A stretch of 49,836 bases of DNA from Planctomycetota bacterium (GCA_020845475.1 JADLFN010000014.1:1-49836); one strand, 5' to 3'. Positions 25,224 through 33,605 are shown, counted from the stretch's first letter. Numbers and translations: made by a program. The notes: generated by a model from the sequence alone, not told the origin.

Positions 25224-26351
25224 ATGATCCTGGCCAAGACCAGTTTCGCGGAGATTGCCGCCAACGCCTTGATGGTGATCGTGGCGTTTGGCGCGATCAT
25301 GTCGCTGGTGCCGATGCTCGTTTACCTCGAGCGCAAGATCTGCGCCTGGATTCAGCATCGCGCCGGCCCCAACAAAGTGGGTTTGCCCAACTGGCGCATC
25401 CTCGGCCCCCTGGCGGGCTGGCATGCCTATGGCCTGCTGCAGCCCTTGGCTGACGTCGTAAAGCTTCTGTTCAAGGAAGATTTTACGCCGCGCCGCGCCG
25501 ACCGAATCCTGTTTTTCATCGCGCCGGCGCTGGTGTTTGTGCCTGTCGCGCTGGCCTTCTCCGTCATTCCTTTTGGCTGGGGTGCGTGGTTTGGCGAAGG
25601 CGAGGATGCGTTCTTTCTCAAGTATCAGATCGCGGATATCGGCGCGGGCGTGCTGTTTGCTTTTGCCGTCTCCAGCGTGGCCGTGCACGGCCTGACACTG
25701 GCGGGCTGGTCGAGCTACAACAAGTACTCGCAGATGGGCGCCGTGCGCGCGAGCGCACAGTTGATTTCCTATGAAGCGGCAATGTTCATGGCCGTGCTGG
25801 CAGTGGTCATGCAGGCCGGTTCGCTCAAGCTGGATGACATCGTCATCAACCAGACGACGCTGCGCCCGGAGTTGCTGAACCTCTGGGGCCTGTTGAACTG
25901 GAACCTGTTCCACCAGCCCTTTGCCTTCGTGATTTTCGTGATCTGCGCCTTTGCGGAAACGAACAGGCTGCCCTTTGACTTCCCGGAAGCCGAGCCGGAG
26001 CTGATTGCAGGCTACCACCTGGAATACGGCTCGATGAAGTTCGGCCTGTTCTTCCTGGGTGAGTACTTCGGCATGGTTGTGCAGTGCGCCCTGATCACGA
26101 CGCTGTTCCTGGGCGGCTGGACGCTGCCGGGCATTCCCGCCAAACCCGACACGTTCTGGATGAGCCTTACGGGGCCGATCATCTTCAGCGTCAAGGTGTT
26201 CATCCTGCTGATGCTGTTCATCCAGGTGCGCTGGACACTGCCGCGCTTCCGCTTTGACCAGCTCATGTCGCTGGGATGGAAGCGGCTCATACCGTTTGCC
26301 CTGCTGAATCTCGCGGGCACGGCGGTACTCGGCGTTGTCTTGAGCCGCTGA
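25224..26351 (+). CDS. nuoH: NADH-quinone oxidoreductase subunit H
   Basis: 375 residues with eight or nine membrane helices. NuoH (ND1) forms the quinone-binding site of Complex I. Typical motifs are LERKICAWIQHRAGPNKVG, QPLADVVKLLFKED, GWSSYNKYSQMGAVRASAQL and CAFAETNRLPFDFPEAEPEL (the conserved acidic loop). Length is normal and no frame damage is seen. The gene stands alone: its neighbours are queG and an anti-sigma-like gene, with no other nuo subunit in the window, unlike the usual nuoA-N operon. A TAGATT hexamer ends nine bases before the ATG. Confidence 0.93.
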   Translation: MILAKTSFAEIAANALMVIVAFGAIMSLVPMLVYLERKICAWIQHRAGPNKVGLPNWRILGPLAGWHAYGLLQPLADVVKLLFKEDFTPRRADRILFFIAPALVFVPVALAFSVIPFGWGAWFGEGEDAFFLKYQIADIGAGVLFAFAVSSVAVHGLTLAGWSSYNKYSQMGAVRASAQLISYEAAMFMAVLAVVMQAGSLKLDDIVINQTTLRPELLNLWGLLNWNLFHQPFAFVIFVICAFAETNRLPFDFPEAEPELIAGYHLEYGSMKFGLFFLGEYFGMVVQCALITTLFLGGWTLPGIPAKPDTFWMSLTGPIIFSVKVFILLMLFIQVRWTLPRFRFDQLMSLGWKRLIPFALLNLAGTAVLGVVLSR

Positions 26352-26439
26352 GCTGTTATTCGGGCGTCTTGAAACCGATTGCGCGCGGAAACTCGGAACC
26401 TGTTGAAAGGCCCGGGCGTTCAAGGTTTGGGAAGCCCTT

Positions 26440-27714
26440 ATGCCACTCAACCCTGACCAGAAAGAGCTGTTGAGCGCCTACCTCGACCACGAGGCCGGGC
26501 CCGCCGAGATTGCGCTTGCCAAGGCGCTGCTTGAGCGCCCGGAGGCCCAGGCCTACTTGAATGACCTGCGCCGCGTGGCGGGTCATGTGCGCGATCACGG
26601 CGGTGCCGGCGCTCCGGCAGATTTCAGGCAGCGCGTCATGGCCAATCTGGACGGCGACTTTGACAGCATTTCGCGGCCCACCAGCAACCAGCTTCCGGTG
26701 GAGTTCGCGCCTCAGGCGAGCTGGCGCATGCCGCTGATGGCGGCCGCGGCGGCCGTGATTGTGGCGGTGGGTGTTTTGTTCAGCGGCGTGTTGAGTTACG
26801 ACGCGCCCCCGCAAACGGAAACAGCGGCCAGCGCAGGCAAGCAAACACCCGCGCCGGTTCTTCCCCCCAGTCACCAGCCTGTGGGCGCGCCTTCCGAAGA
26901 TCCAGCCGCGCACACAGACGACGCGAAAGAACATGGCAAGCCTCACCCGGGCAAGGGCGGAAACGACAAACCCCAGCCACAACCCAAGGACAAAGGCGGC
27001 GCCAAAACCGGCGGCACCACCGACGGCAAAGGCGGTCCACGCGGCGGCGATTCCGTGAAGGAAGACGCCGAAGAGACGCTTGCGCGGCCGCAACTTTCCT
27101 TTGACGACGCGGCTACGGAAATCAGCGTGCAGTTCAATCGCCGCGCCAGCGTGACCTCCGTTTACACCGAGATTCTGAGCACCAGCTCGCTGTACGGCAC
27201 GGCCAGCCTGCGCACTTCACGCGTGAACTACGCCACGGCCAGCGCCGGCGCGGATTTCACGCAGTACCACGGCGTTGAAGTCGAGATCGATGAAGAGCGA
27301 ATTCCAGAGTTGCTGGCGGCGCTTGAGCGGCTCACGCACGAGCAGGGCATGGGCGCGGTGGTGGTGCCCGGGCATCTGCGGCGCGCGGTCGCGGGCAATC
27401 TGCGCTACCTCGATGCGCTCATGGACGTAGCCGAGGCCCTGGCCAAGGGCGAAACTCCCGACGCCCGGGAACTTGAACGCACTCGCTCACCCGCCGACCT
27501 GCAAGACACGCCGGCACTGGAAAGTTACCGCAAGCCCGCCCGCGCCGATGACGGCCAGTGGCGCCGCGCCGGCGGCATTCTTCCCGCGCAGGCGCAGCGC
27601 GAGATTGTCGAGAACCTGGAGCGCGCGCGGAACTCCGAGGCCAGACGTGATGCCGCCCAGGCGTCTTCTTCAAGGCCCGTCCGAAGCGTGCACGTGCTGA
27701 TCCGCCTGCAATAG
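26440..27714 (+). CDS. Anti-sigma-like membrane protein with SRPTSNQ motif, copy 1
   Basis: 424 residues. The N-terminus (KELLSAYLDHEAGPAEIALA) resembles the cytoplasmic helix of anti-sigma factors. A 13-residue unit GDFDSISRPTSNQ (residues 72-84) precedes a single membrane helix (about 97-120). Outside is a Pro/Lys/Gly-rich stretch (about 125-210), then a folded part with VEVEIDEERIPELLAALERL near 285 and a final strand VHVLIRLQ. No sigma factor gene adjoins it. ATG 26440 follows GGGAAG. The next gene is a paralogue, so the two likely work together; the signal sensed is unknown. Confidence 0.65.
   Translation: MPLNPDQKELLSAYLDHEAGPAEIALAKALLERPEAQAYLNDLRRVAGHVRDHGGAGAPADFRQRVMANLDGDFDSISRPTSNQLPVEFAPQASWRMPLMAAAAAVIVAVGVLFSGVLSYDAPPQTETAASAGKQTPAPVLPPSHQPVGAPSEDPAAHTDDAKEHGKPHPGKGGNDKPQPQPKDKGGAKTGGTTDGKGGPRGGDSVKEDAEETLARPQLSFDDAATEISVQFNRRASVTSVYTEILSTSSLYGTASLRTSRVNYATASAGADFTQYHGVEVEIDEERIPELLAALERLTHEQGMGAVVVPGHLRRAVAGNLRYLDALMDVAEALAKGETPDARELERTRSPADLQDTPALESYRKPARADDGQWRRAGGILPAQAQREIVENLERARNSEARRDAAQASSSRPVRSVHVLIRLQ
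26653..26691 (+). repeat. 39-base DFDSISRPTSNQ-coding unit, gene copy 1
   Basis: Encodes GDFDSISRPTSNQ. It matches the two units at 28024-28101 at protein level with mainly synonymous differences. Confidence 0.8.
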
Positions 27715-27810
27715 ACCTCAAGAATTAATGACAGAATTGTGGAACTGGCCGGCACCGCACAACGTCAGATCAGAGACGGCCCAGCTTGGGCTGATACACT
27801 GGAAGCCAAG

Positions 27811-29175
27811 ATGCAACTCTCGAACGAACAACGCGAATTGCTCAGCGCCTACCTCGATGGCGAAGTCAACGCCTCGGAAAAGGCGCTGGCGCTGGCGTTG
27901 CTTGAACGTGAAGAAGCGCGTGCCTACATCGCGGGCCTTGAGCGCCTGCGCGCATTGGCCCAGAGCCACGCCGGCGCGCGCGCCCCGCGCGATCTAGTGA
28001 GCCTCGTGCGGCAATCCCTCGATGGCGACTTTGACAGCATTTCACGCCCGACGAGCAACCAGGGCGACTACGACTCCATTTCGCGCCCGACCAGCAACCA
28101 GTTGCAGCTCAATGCCATGCCCCAGGCGAGCTGGCGCATGCCGCTGATGGCGATGGCGGCCGCGGTGGTGATGGCCGTCGGCATCTTCGCCGTCAACTCA
28201 CTGATGATTCCCGGTGATGCGCGCCCGGAGCTTTCCACCGCCGGGCGTGAATTCCGCAAGGATCCTGAAGCCGCGCCCCGCGCAGGCGCAGAGCCACAGC
28301 CGGAACTCCAGGATCGTGCGCCTTCACCTCCCGCGGCCGATATGGCACGGGTTGCCAAGAAGCCCGAGCATTCGGATGCCAACGAGAAATACGAGCGCAA
28401 GAACTCAACGCGTAGCCCAAGCGACGCCCAGGATGCGCCCGGCGAAGACTTGAAAAAGGGCTACGCCGACGAAGAGCGCAAGAAAGACGCCGGCACGAAG
28501 GACGATGACAAGAACTCGGTCCCCGAGAAATCCGACGGCTGGAGCGAAGGCGGCGCGACGGGCGGAGTGGCCGGCGGCGGCGCCGGCGGCGGCGAGCGCA
28601 AGGATCTCGAGGGCAAAGAACCCCGCAGGAGCGGCAAGCGCAGCCAGGGCGATGCCGGGCCCGCGGAATCTCCCAAGGCTCCTGCCCCGGAAAATCGGCC
28701 GAGTGACAGCGGCCCCGCAAAGGAAGCTGCCAAGGCGAAGGAACCCGTCCACGAAGTCACCATTGACGTTACAGGCGCACGCACCGCAGACGCGCCAACG
28801 TTGACAACCGACATGCTTGAGGTCGCCAGCGCATACGGTCAGGCCACAGCCGACAGCAGCGAAACAGGAGCCACGATTGAAGTCGAGGTCGCCGAAGATC
28901 AGCTCGATGAAATGCTGGCCGCGCTCAACAAGGTGGCCAAATCGGGTCATGAGAAAAAGGCGAACGCACGGGGCGAGGCGGACGAACCCCCGTCGAACGA
29001 TCAGGCCAATGACGAGCCCTCCCGTGCCCGCGATTACCTGCCCAAGGACAAACGCGAGGCCACCAAGGAAACACCCGAGAGCGGCACGGAGTCTGAAGGC
29101 GAGAAGGTCAACAAACCCGCCGCACCGGCACAAATCCCGAAAAAGAAAGTCCGTATCGTCGTGCGCCTGAAGTAA
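27811..29175 (+). CDS. Anti-sigma-like membrane protein with SRPTSNQ motif, copy 2
   Basis: 454 residues, paralogue of the preceding gene: QRELLSAYLDGEVNASEKAL at the start, then two tandem copies of GD(F/Y)DSISRPTSNQ (residues 72-97), PQASWRMPLM and a membrane helix (about 110-132). The outer part is long, charged and low in complexity (140-330), ending in a folded module IEVEVAEDQLDEMLAALNKV near 355 and a final strand VRIVVRLK that align with copy 1. ATG 27811 follows GGAAG; an ATG at 27739 would add 24 residues unlike copy 1. A terminator follows at 29192. Confidence 0.65.
   Translation: MQLSNEQRELLSAYLDGEVNASEKALALALLEREEARAYIAGLERLRALAQSHAGARAPRDLVSLVRQSLDGDFDSISRPTSNQGDYDSISRPTSNQLQLNAMPQASWRMPLMAMAAAVVMAVGIFAVNSLMIPGDARPELSTAGREFRKDPEAAPRAGAEPQPELQDRAPSPPAADMARVAKKPEHSDANEKYERKNSTRSPSDAQDAPGEDLKKGYADEERKKDAGTKDDDKNSVPEKSDGWSEGGATGGVAGGGAGGGERKDLEGKEPRRSGKRSQGDAGPAESPKAPAPENRPSDSGPAKEAAKAKEPVHEVTIDVTGARTADAPTLTTDMLEVASAYGQATADSSETGATIEVEVAEDQLDEMLAALNKVAKSGHEKKANARGEADEPPSNDQANDEPSRARDYLPKDKREATKETPESGTESEGEKVNKPAAPAQIPKKKVRIVVRLK
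28024..28101 (+). repeat. Tandem pair of DSISRPTSNQ-coding units, gene copy 2
   Basis: Two adjacent 39-base units (28024-28062 and 28063-28101) encode GDFDSISRPTSNQ and GDYDSISRPTSNQ. A serine is coded AGC in one and TCC in the other, so the protein rather than the DNA is being conserved. Confidence 0.85.
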
Positions 29176-29191
29176 TGGCACCCAATAAGAA

Positions 29192-29224
29192 AGCGCGGCC
29201 ATGGTCGGCCGCGCTCTCTTTTTT
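29192..29224 (+). terminator. Terminator of the anti-sigma-like pair
   Basis: A perfect stem AGCGCGGCC (29192-29200) / GGCCGCGCT (29207-29215), loop ATGGTC, then CTCTTTTTT (29216-29224). Confidence 0.8.
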
Positions 29225-29233
29225 CAGTGTCAA

Positions 29234-30325
29234 TCAGTGGTACTTGCGGCCGTAGAGGAACTCGTCGTCCATGTGCGCGGGGTGGCGCTCGCTTGAATAG
29301 ACGCCTTGCGCCACCGTGGCGGGGTCGGGCTTGGGCTGGGCCATCACCCAGGCTTCGTCGGCTTCGATGCCTGCGCGGATTTCTTCGTACACCTTGGCGA
29401 TGCTCGCGTCGTCGGCAAAGCCCTTCTCTTTGAGATAGGCCTCGTAGCGCGCCAGCGGGTCGCGGCCTTCCCAATACTGCTGAATATCCTTGGGCACATA
29501 CTTGGCCGGGTCGTGCTCGGCGTGGCCCTTGCGGCGATAGGTCAGCACCTCGAACAGCTGCGTGCCCTCGCCCGCGCGCGCGCGATCCACGGCGGCCTTG
29601 GTGGTCTCGTACACCGCGATGGGATCATTGCCGTCGATGGTCACAGCGTGCTTGATGCCGTAACCCACCGCCTTGTCCGAAAAACGCTCGGCCAGGCACT
29701 GGTTTTTCGTCGGCGTCGAGTAAGCGTACTGGTTGTTCTCGATGATCACGACCAGCGGCGCCTTCATCACCGCCGCAAAGTTCACGTCTTCATGGAATTC
29801 GCCCGTGCTCGTGCTGCCTTCGCCAATCCAGGTCAGTGCCACGCGCTTTTCGCCGCGCTGGCGAGCCGCCAGCACATAGCCGCTGCAAAGCGCAATGCTC
29901 GCGCCCAGCATCGAAATCGGCGCGATGATGCCGTAGCGCAGATCGCCCATGTGGGTGTTGCCGTCGCGCCCGCCTGTGGGCGAGTTCGTGCGGTACATGT
30001 AATTCGCGAGAAAATCGCGCGGCGGCATGCCGCGAACCAGCGTTGCGCCCGCGTTGCGGATCATGGGCGCAATGATGTCGCCCTTTTCCAGCGCGTATGC
30101 GCTGGCGCAACTGGTGGCCTCCTGCCCGAGGCTGGAGAAAGCCGCGCCAATCACGAGGCCACGCCGATAAAGCAGCGAAATCTTGTTGTCGAACTCGCGG
30201 TTGAGTGCCATCCAGCGATGGATCTCAAGCTGCTGTTCGCGTGTGAGACTCGTGTTCAACGAGATCTCGCCCGCCTTGGAGACGGCGGCACGCGCGGCGA
30301 TGGGTTTCTTTGTCTTGACGGCCAT
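29234..30325 (-). CDS. pdhA: Thiamine-diphosphate dehydrogenase E1 alpha subunit
   Basis: 363 residues. E1 alpha subunits of pyruvate, branched-chain or acetoin dehydrogenase bind thiamine diphosphate through a GDG-N motif, here GEGSTSTGEFHEDVN (residues 168-182). The helix MLGASIALCSGYVLAARQRG and the loop NNQYAYSTP (197-205) fit the family, and YRRKGHAEHDPAKYV near 270 is the phosphorylation-loop region. Which 2-oxoacid it uses cannot be told. No E1 beta or E2 gene is adjacent, which is unusual. ATG 30325 has no ribosome site; TAGAAC lies six bases before it. Confidence 0.85.
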   Translation of the reverse strand: MAVKTKKPIAARAAVSKAGEISLNTSLTREQQLEIHRWMALNREFDNKISLLYRRGLVIGAAFSSLGQEATSCASAYALEKGDIIAPMIRNAGATLVRGMPPRDFLANYMYRTNSPTGGRDGNTHMGDLRYGIIAPISMLGASIALCSGYVLAARQRGEKRVALTWIGEGSTSTGEFHEDVNFAAVMKAPLVVIIENNQYAYSTPTKNQCLAERFSDKAVGYGIKHAVTIDGNDPIAVYETTKAAVDRARAGEGTQLFEVLTYRRKGHAEHDPAKYVPKDIQQYWEGRDPLARYEAYLKEKGFADDASIAKVYEEIRAGIEADEAWVMAQPKPDPATVAQGVYSSERHPAHMDDEFLYGRKYH

Positions 30326-30355
30326 GGGAGTGTTCTAGCGCGCGATGCGTGATTT

Positions 30356-30402
30356 GGAAATGGGGTCTGGCTGCGGGCAGTTACGGGCCTGACTCCGTTT
30401 CC
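30356..30402. repeat. REP-like palindrome, GGGGTCAGGC family
   Basis: GGAAATGGGGTCTGGC (30356-30371) pairs with GCCTGACTCCGTTTCC (30387-30402), 13 of 16. Same core as the element at 17-60. Confidence 0.65.
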
Positions 30403-30411
30403 GGGCGCTCG

Positions 30412-30930
30412 CTAACGCTTCCACCAGCCCAGGCCCGTATAGGTTTGCAGCCTGCGCCAGAGCAGCGCCATGTCGCGGCGGGCCGCGTCGATTTCCTGAG
30501 GCGCGGCTTTGCGTTCTTCGTCGCGGCGGACCTTGAGTTCGTAGCCCAGCTGAAAGTCGTAGGTGAACTCGAGCATCCAGCTGCACTCGAGTTCGTCACG
30601 CATCAGGCGCAACGCCTGGGCGATGTTCTCAAGCTGCACGGTGCGATGGTCGGAGAGTTCAAAGGAAACGTGCGGCATGGTGCCCGCGAAATCATCGCCA
30701 CCGCTGTCGCCCAGCACGCGCACGCCGGGCAGCTTCTCGATGAACTGTGCCAGCGGGTAGGAATCGGGCGAAGCGCCCAGTTCTTCGGCTTCGCGCTGCA
30801 GTTCCATGAGCTCGATAACTTCGCTGGGGCCGGCAAGGTGGCCGCACACTTCGCACTCTTCCACGGATACGCCGGCCATGAGCTTGCGCGTCATGCCGTG
30901 GTTGCCGCACTCTTCACAGACAGTGGCCAT
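30412..30930 (-). CDS. Zinc-ribbon protein of unknown function
   Basis: 172 residues. The N-terminus is a four-cysteine ribbon, CEECGNHG (C5, C8) and CEVCGHLAG (C27, C30), with a treble-clef-like spacing. The rest is mixed alpha/beta with VSFELSDHRTVQLENIAQAL and a Trp-rich end. I recognise no family. Being cytoplasmic with a zinc ribbon, it may bind RNA, DNA or a protein partner. ATG 30930 was preferred to 30945 because TATGCT sits exactly six bases before it and the ribbon starts there. Confidence 0.65.
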   Translation of the reverse strand: MATVCEECGNHGMTRKLMAGVSVEECEVCGHLAGPSEVIELMELQREAEELGASPDSYPLAQFIEKLPGVRVLGDSGGDDFAGTMPHVSFELSDHRTVQLENIAQALRLMRDELECSWMLEFTYDFQLGYELKVRRDEERKAAPQEIDAARRDMALLWRRLQTYTGLGWWKR

Positions 30931-30937
30931 GGAACGA

Positions 30938-30943
30938 GCATAC
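30938..30943 (-). promoter_or_regulatory. -10-like hexamer of a leaderless promoter
   Basis: TATGCT (minus strand) lies exactly six bases before ATG 30930. Confidence 0.35.
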
Positions 30944-30974
30944 ACGGATTTCGAAAATTCGCCGCACCATCGGC

Positions 30975-31018
30975 GTCATCAACACGGGGCGAACCGAAGT
31001 TCGCCCCGTGTTGATGAC
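30975..31018 (-). terminator. Perfect 20-bp hairpin with UUCG loop
   Basis: Arms 30975-30994 and 30999-31018 are perfect inverted copies (GTCATCAACACGGGG... / ...CCCCGTGTTGATGAC). Read on the minus strand the loop is C(UUCG)G, a very stable tetraloop, four bases after the stop of the gene at 31023. No U-tract follows. Confidence 0.6.
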
Positions 31019-31022
31019 CGGC

Positions 31023-31837
31023 CTACTTGGAGCCTTCCTTTTTCTCGGGCTCCTTCTCTTCTTTCTTTTCTTCCTCGAATTTGATGCCGTCCCACTTGAG
31101 CAGGGGTTTGGCGGTGCTGCTGACTTTGGCCAGTTCCTGAGTCATGGTGCCGGCCTCCATCTTGTAGGCCATCTTGACTACCTTGTTGAACCAGCCTTTG
31201 TCAGCGACCCAGCTGCTGGATTCAAAGCTGTTGTCGTTCATTTTTAATGTGGCCTTCTTGCCGCTCCACTTTTTGCCCGCGAGTTCGAGGTCCTTAAATT
31301 CCTCGCTGGTGTCGGTGTAATTCTTTTCCGGCGGCTGCGCATCTTCGCCGCCCTCTGACTTGGGAATCTCCATCACCTCAATCTCGATTGGAGCTTCGCC
31401 TTTCTTGCCAACCCATGCCTTGCGCACGTTGCCCTTTTTCCAGAGCTCTTCCTCGGTCAGGGATGTGTCCACCAGATAGGCCAGTACCAGCCCATAGGTT
31501 GACTGGCGGTTCTCAATCACCGCCTGCTTGCCGATCACCTTTGCGACTTGCCACTGGTCACTGGTCTTTTGCTCAATGCCGCCGAAATTCGTGACCGAGC
31601 GCGTTTTCCAGAGCTGGCCTTCCTTGGGCTCGGCGTGCAACGCGCGGCATACATCGCCTTCATGGTGCCGTCGGAGTACATCTTCAACATCATATCGGAC
31701 AGCGCTTCATCGACCGGCTCTTCTTCTTCTTCTTCGGCTTCTTTGGGCGGCGTTCTGTCCGGCGCGGCATAGATCGTTGAAATGAATGCGGCGCAGATCA
31801 GGGCGGCAAGCCCAAGGCGATTCAGCAGGGCCGTCAT
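31023..31837 (-). pseudogene. Secreted paralogue 1 of a three-gene family, frameshifted
   Basis: Starts at ATG 31837 with a signal peptide (MTALLNRLGLAALICAAFIS), an acidic stretch and LSDMMLKMYSDGTMKAMYAA. The frame then shifts at about 31644, and the protein goes on in another frame as LHAEPKEGQLWKTRS... to 31023. Comparison with the gene at 32850 (MYAVALHADAKAGQFW) shows one base is missing in GCCGCGCG. The rest matches the paralogue closely, including KGNVRKAW, KNYTDTSEEFKDLELAGKKW and ADKGWFNKVVKM. It is either a recent pseudogene or an assembly error. The tail is Lys/Glu-rich (residues after about 250). Confidence 0.75.
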
Positions 31838-31897
31838 GGATTCTCCGATGGAGGGGTGCAAGGGCGTGTGATTGTAGCCACGATGGGCCACAAAACA

Positions 31898-31924
31898 CAA
31901 CCGGCCCGTTGCGCGGGCCGGTTG
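31898..31924 (-). terminator. Terminator, CAACCGGCCCG type
   Basis: Minus strand: an 11-base perfect stem CAACCGGCCCG / CGGGCCGGTTG with loop CGCAA, then TGTTTTGTG. Nearly identical to the one at 32800. Confidence 0.7.
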
Positions 31925-31940
31925 TCGCGGGGGGACGCGG

Positions 31941-32675
31941 CTACCATTTCCAATCAAGAGCGCCCTTCTTCTCTGACGCCAGATTCGTCAGTTCGAACGT
32001 GACCTGGCCGTTTTCGGTGCGCTTGATGACCTTGCCAAACCAGCCGTTATCGGCGAACCACTCCTTGATCTCGACCCCGCCTTCGCTCCAGGTGTAGCAG
32101 GTGCCGTAGAACTCTTTCTTGGACATGACCACGCCCTCAAAGGGCTCGGCCTTGGCGCCGGAGTAGCTGGCGGGTGCGGCAAAGGACGATGTCTTGCCCA
32201 CTTCAATCTCGCGCGGCTCCCAGCCCTTGCGGCCAATGAACGCGCGCGTGACGTTGCCCTTGACGGCCTGCTCGGCGCGAGGAACCTTGAGGTCCACCTC
32301 GTAGCCCAGCAGGTAGAAACCCATATCGCGCTCGACATAGGCCGTGAACTTGCGGGTAATCACGCTGGCCACGCCCCACTTGTCCGAGATCTTCTTGCCG
32401 TCTTTGGTGCGCGTGACTTCCCAGTACTGCCACGCCGCCACAATGTCGTGCATGGGCACGTAGTTGTCGGCCTTGCGCTTGCCGGACTTGTATTCTTCGA
32501 CCAGCACCAGGTAGCTGTCTTCATCGTTGATGGCGCCGTCGGCGCTGGTGTTCTCGCCGCCACCGCCGGATGCATTTTCCTTGGGCGCGGGCGTGCCAGT
32601 GGCCGCCGAGTCCGTCGCACAGGAAGTAGCCACAACCGCACACAACGCACATACCAGCGCCAGAAGCCGTTTCAT
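31941..32675 (-). CDS. Lipoprotein paralogue 2 of a three-gene family
   Basis: 244 residues. The lipobox is ATSC (cysteine near residue 18), followed by a Gly/Ser/Ala linker. The folded part is diverged from its two neighbours but shares KGNVTRAFIGRKG, ADNGWFGKVIKR and the overall spacing. I recognise no known family. GGGAGA precedes ATG 32675. It should be lipid-anchored in the envelope. Its own terminator lies at 31898. Confidence 0.7.
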   Translation of the reverse strand: MKRLLALVCALCAVVATSCATDSAATGTPAPKENASGGGGENTSADGAINDEDSYLVLVEEYKSGKRKADNYVPMHDIVAAWQYWEVTRTKDGKKISDKWGVASVITRKFTAYVERDMGFYLLGYEVDLKVPRAEQAVKGNVTRAFIGRKGWEPREIEVGKTSSFAAPASYSGAKAEPFEGVVMSKKEFYGTCYTWSEGGVEIKEWFADNGWFGKVIKRTENGQVTFELTNLASEKKGALDWKW

Positions 32676-32799
32676 GCCTGTCTCCCTTGAATGATGGGCG
32701 CGGAGCATAGGCGGAAGGCAAAGACGCGGCTTCAAGGCTGCGTCAATCTGGCGCAAAAAGGCGGACAAGACAGCGCAAAGAAGCAGCTGGGAAAAAGCA

Positions 32800-32827
32800 C
32801 AACCGGCCCGTTTGCGCGGGCCGGTTG
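32800..32827 (-). terminator. Terminator, CAACCGGCCCG type
   Basis: Minus strand: CAACCGGCCCG / CGGGCCGGTTG with loop CGCAAA, then TGCTTTTTC. Same stem as at 31898. Confidence 0.75.
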
Positions 32828-32849
32828 CTTGAGTTGCGTTACCTCTGGC

Positions 32850-33605
32850 TTACCACTTCAGCCAAGCCTTGCCGTCCTTCTCGAAGCCTTCGCCGAACTT
32901 CTCGAGGGTCATCGTCATGGTGCCGGCGGCCATCTTGCTTTCCATCTTCACGAGGCCGTTGAACCAGCCGTTGTCGGCCGTCCAGGTCGAGGTTTCGACC
33001 GAGCCGTCGTTCATCTTGAGCCAGTACATCTTGCCGCTCCACTTGCCACCGGCGATCTCGACGTCCTTGAAGTCTTCGGTCTTGTCGGTGTAGTTCTTCT
33101 CGGGAGCCGGGCCGGTGGTGTCGGCGGGCGCCGGAACTTCCATGACCTTGATTTCGGTGCCGGCCTCACCAGGCTTGCCAGCCCATGCCTTCTTGACGTT
33201 GCCCTTCTTCCACATGTCTTCTTTGCTGACCGAGGCATCAACGAGGTAGGCCAGGACGATGCCGTAGGCGCCGTTGAAGTTCTCAACGACCACGCCATCG
33301 GGGGTCACCGCGCCAACCTGCCACTTGTCCGTGCTCTCGGACTTTGCGCCGCCGAAGTCGGAGACCGTCTTGGTCACCCAGAACTGGCCGGCCTTGGCAT
33401 CAGCGTGCAGCGCCACAGCGTACATGGCCTTCTGCGTGCCGTCGGTGTACTGCTTGAGCATGATGTCGGCCATCGGGTTGCAACCGCCGCCACTGCAGCC
33501 GCCGCCACCGTTGCCGCCGTCACCACCGCCGGTGCTGCCGCCCGACTTACAGGCCGCCACGGCGAGAATCACCACAACACTGCACATCGCGAGAAGCTTC
33601 TTCAT
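32850..33605 (-). CDS. Lipoprotein paralogue 3 of a three-gene family
   Basis: 251 residues. Lipobox AVAC (cysteine near residue 19), a Gly-rich linker with two more cysteines (residues 24-43), then the family body: MADIMLKQYTDGTQKAMYA, FNGAYGIVLAYLVDASV, KGNVKKAWAGKPGE, KNYTDKTEDFKDVEIAGGKW and TADNGWFNGLVKM. The intact copy shows what the frameshifted gene at 31023 should look like. The function is unknown; the repeated Trp/Gly pattern suggests a beta-sandwich. GGAG precedes ATG 33605. The gap 33606-33833 shows no gene. Confidence 0.75.
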   Translation of the reverse strand: MKKLLAMCSVVVILAVAACKSGGSTGGGDGGNGGGGCSGGGCNPMADIMLKQYTDGTQKAMYAVALHADAKAGQFWVTKTVSDFGGAKSESTDKWQVGAVTPDGVVVENFNGAYGIVLAYLVDASVSKEDMWKKGNVKKAWAGKPGEAGTEIKVMEVPAPADTTGPAPEKNYTDKTEDFKDVEIAGGKWSGKMYWLKMNDGSVETSTWTADNGWFNGLVKMESKMAAGTMTMTLEKFGEGFEKDGKAWLKW

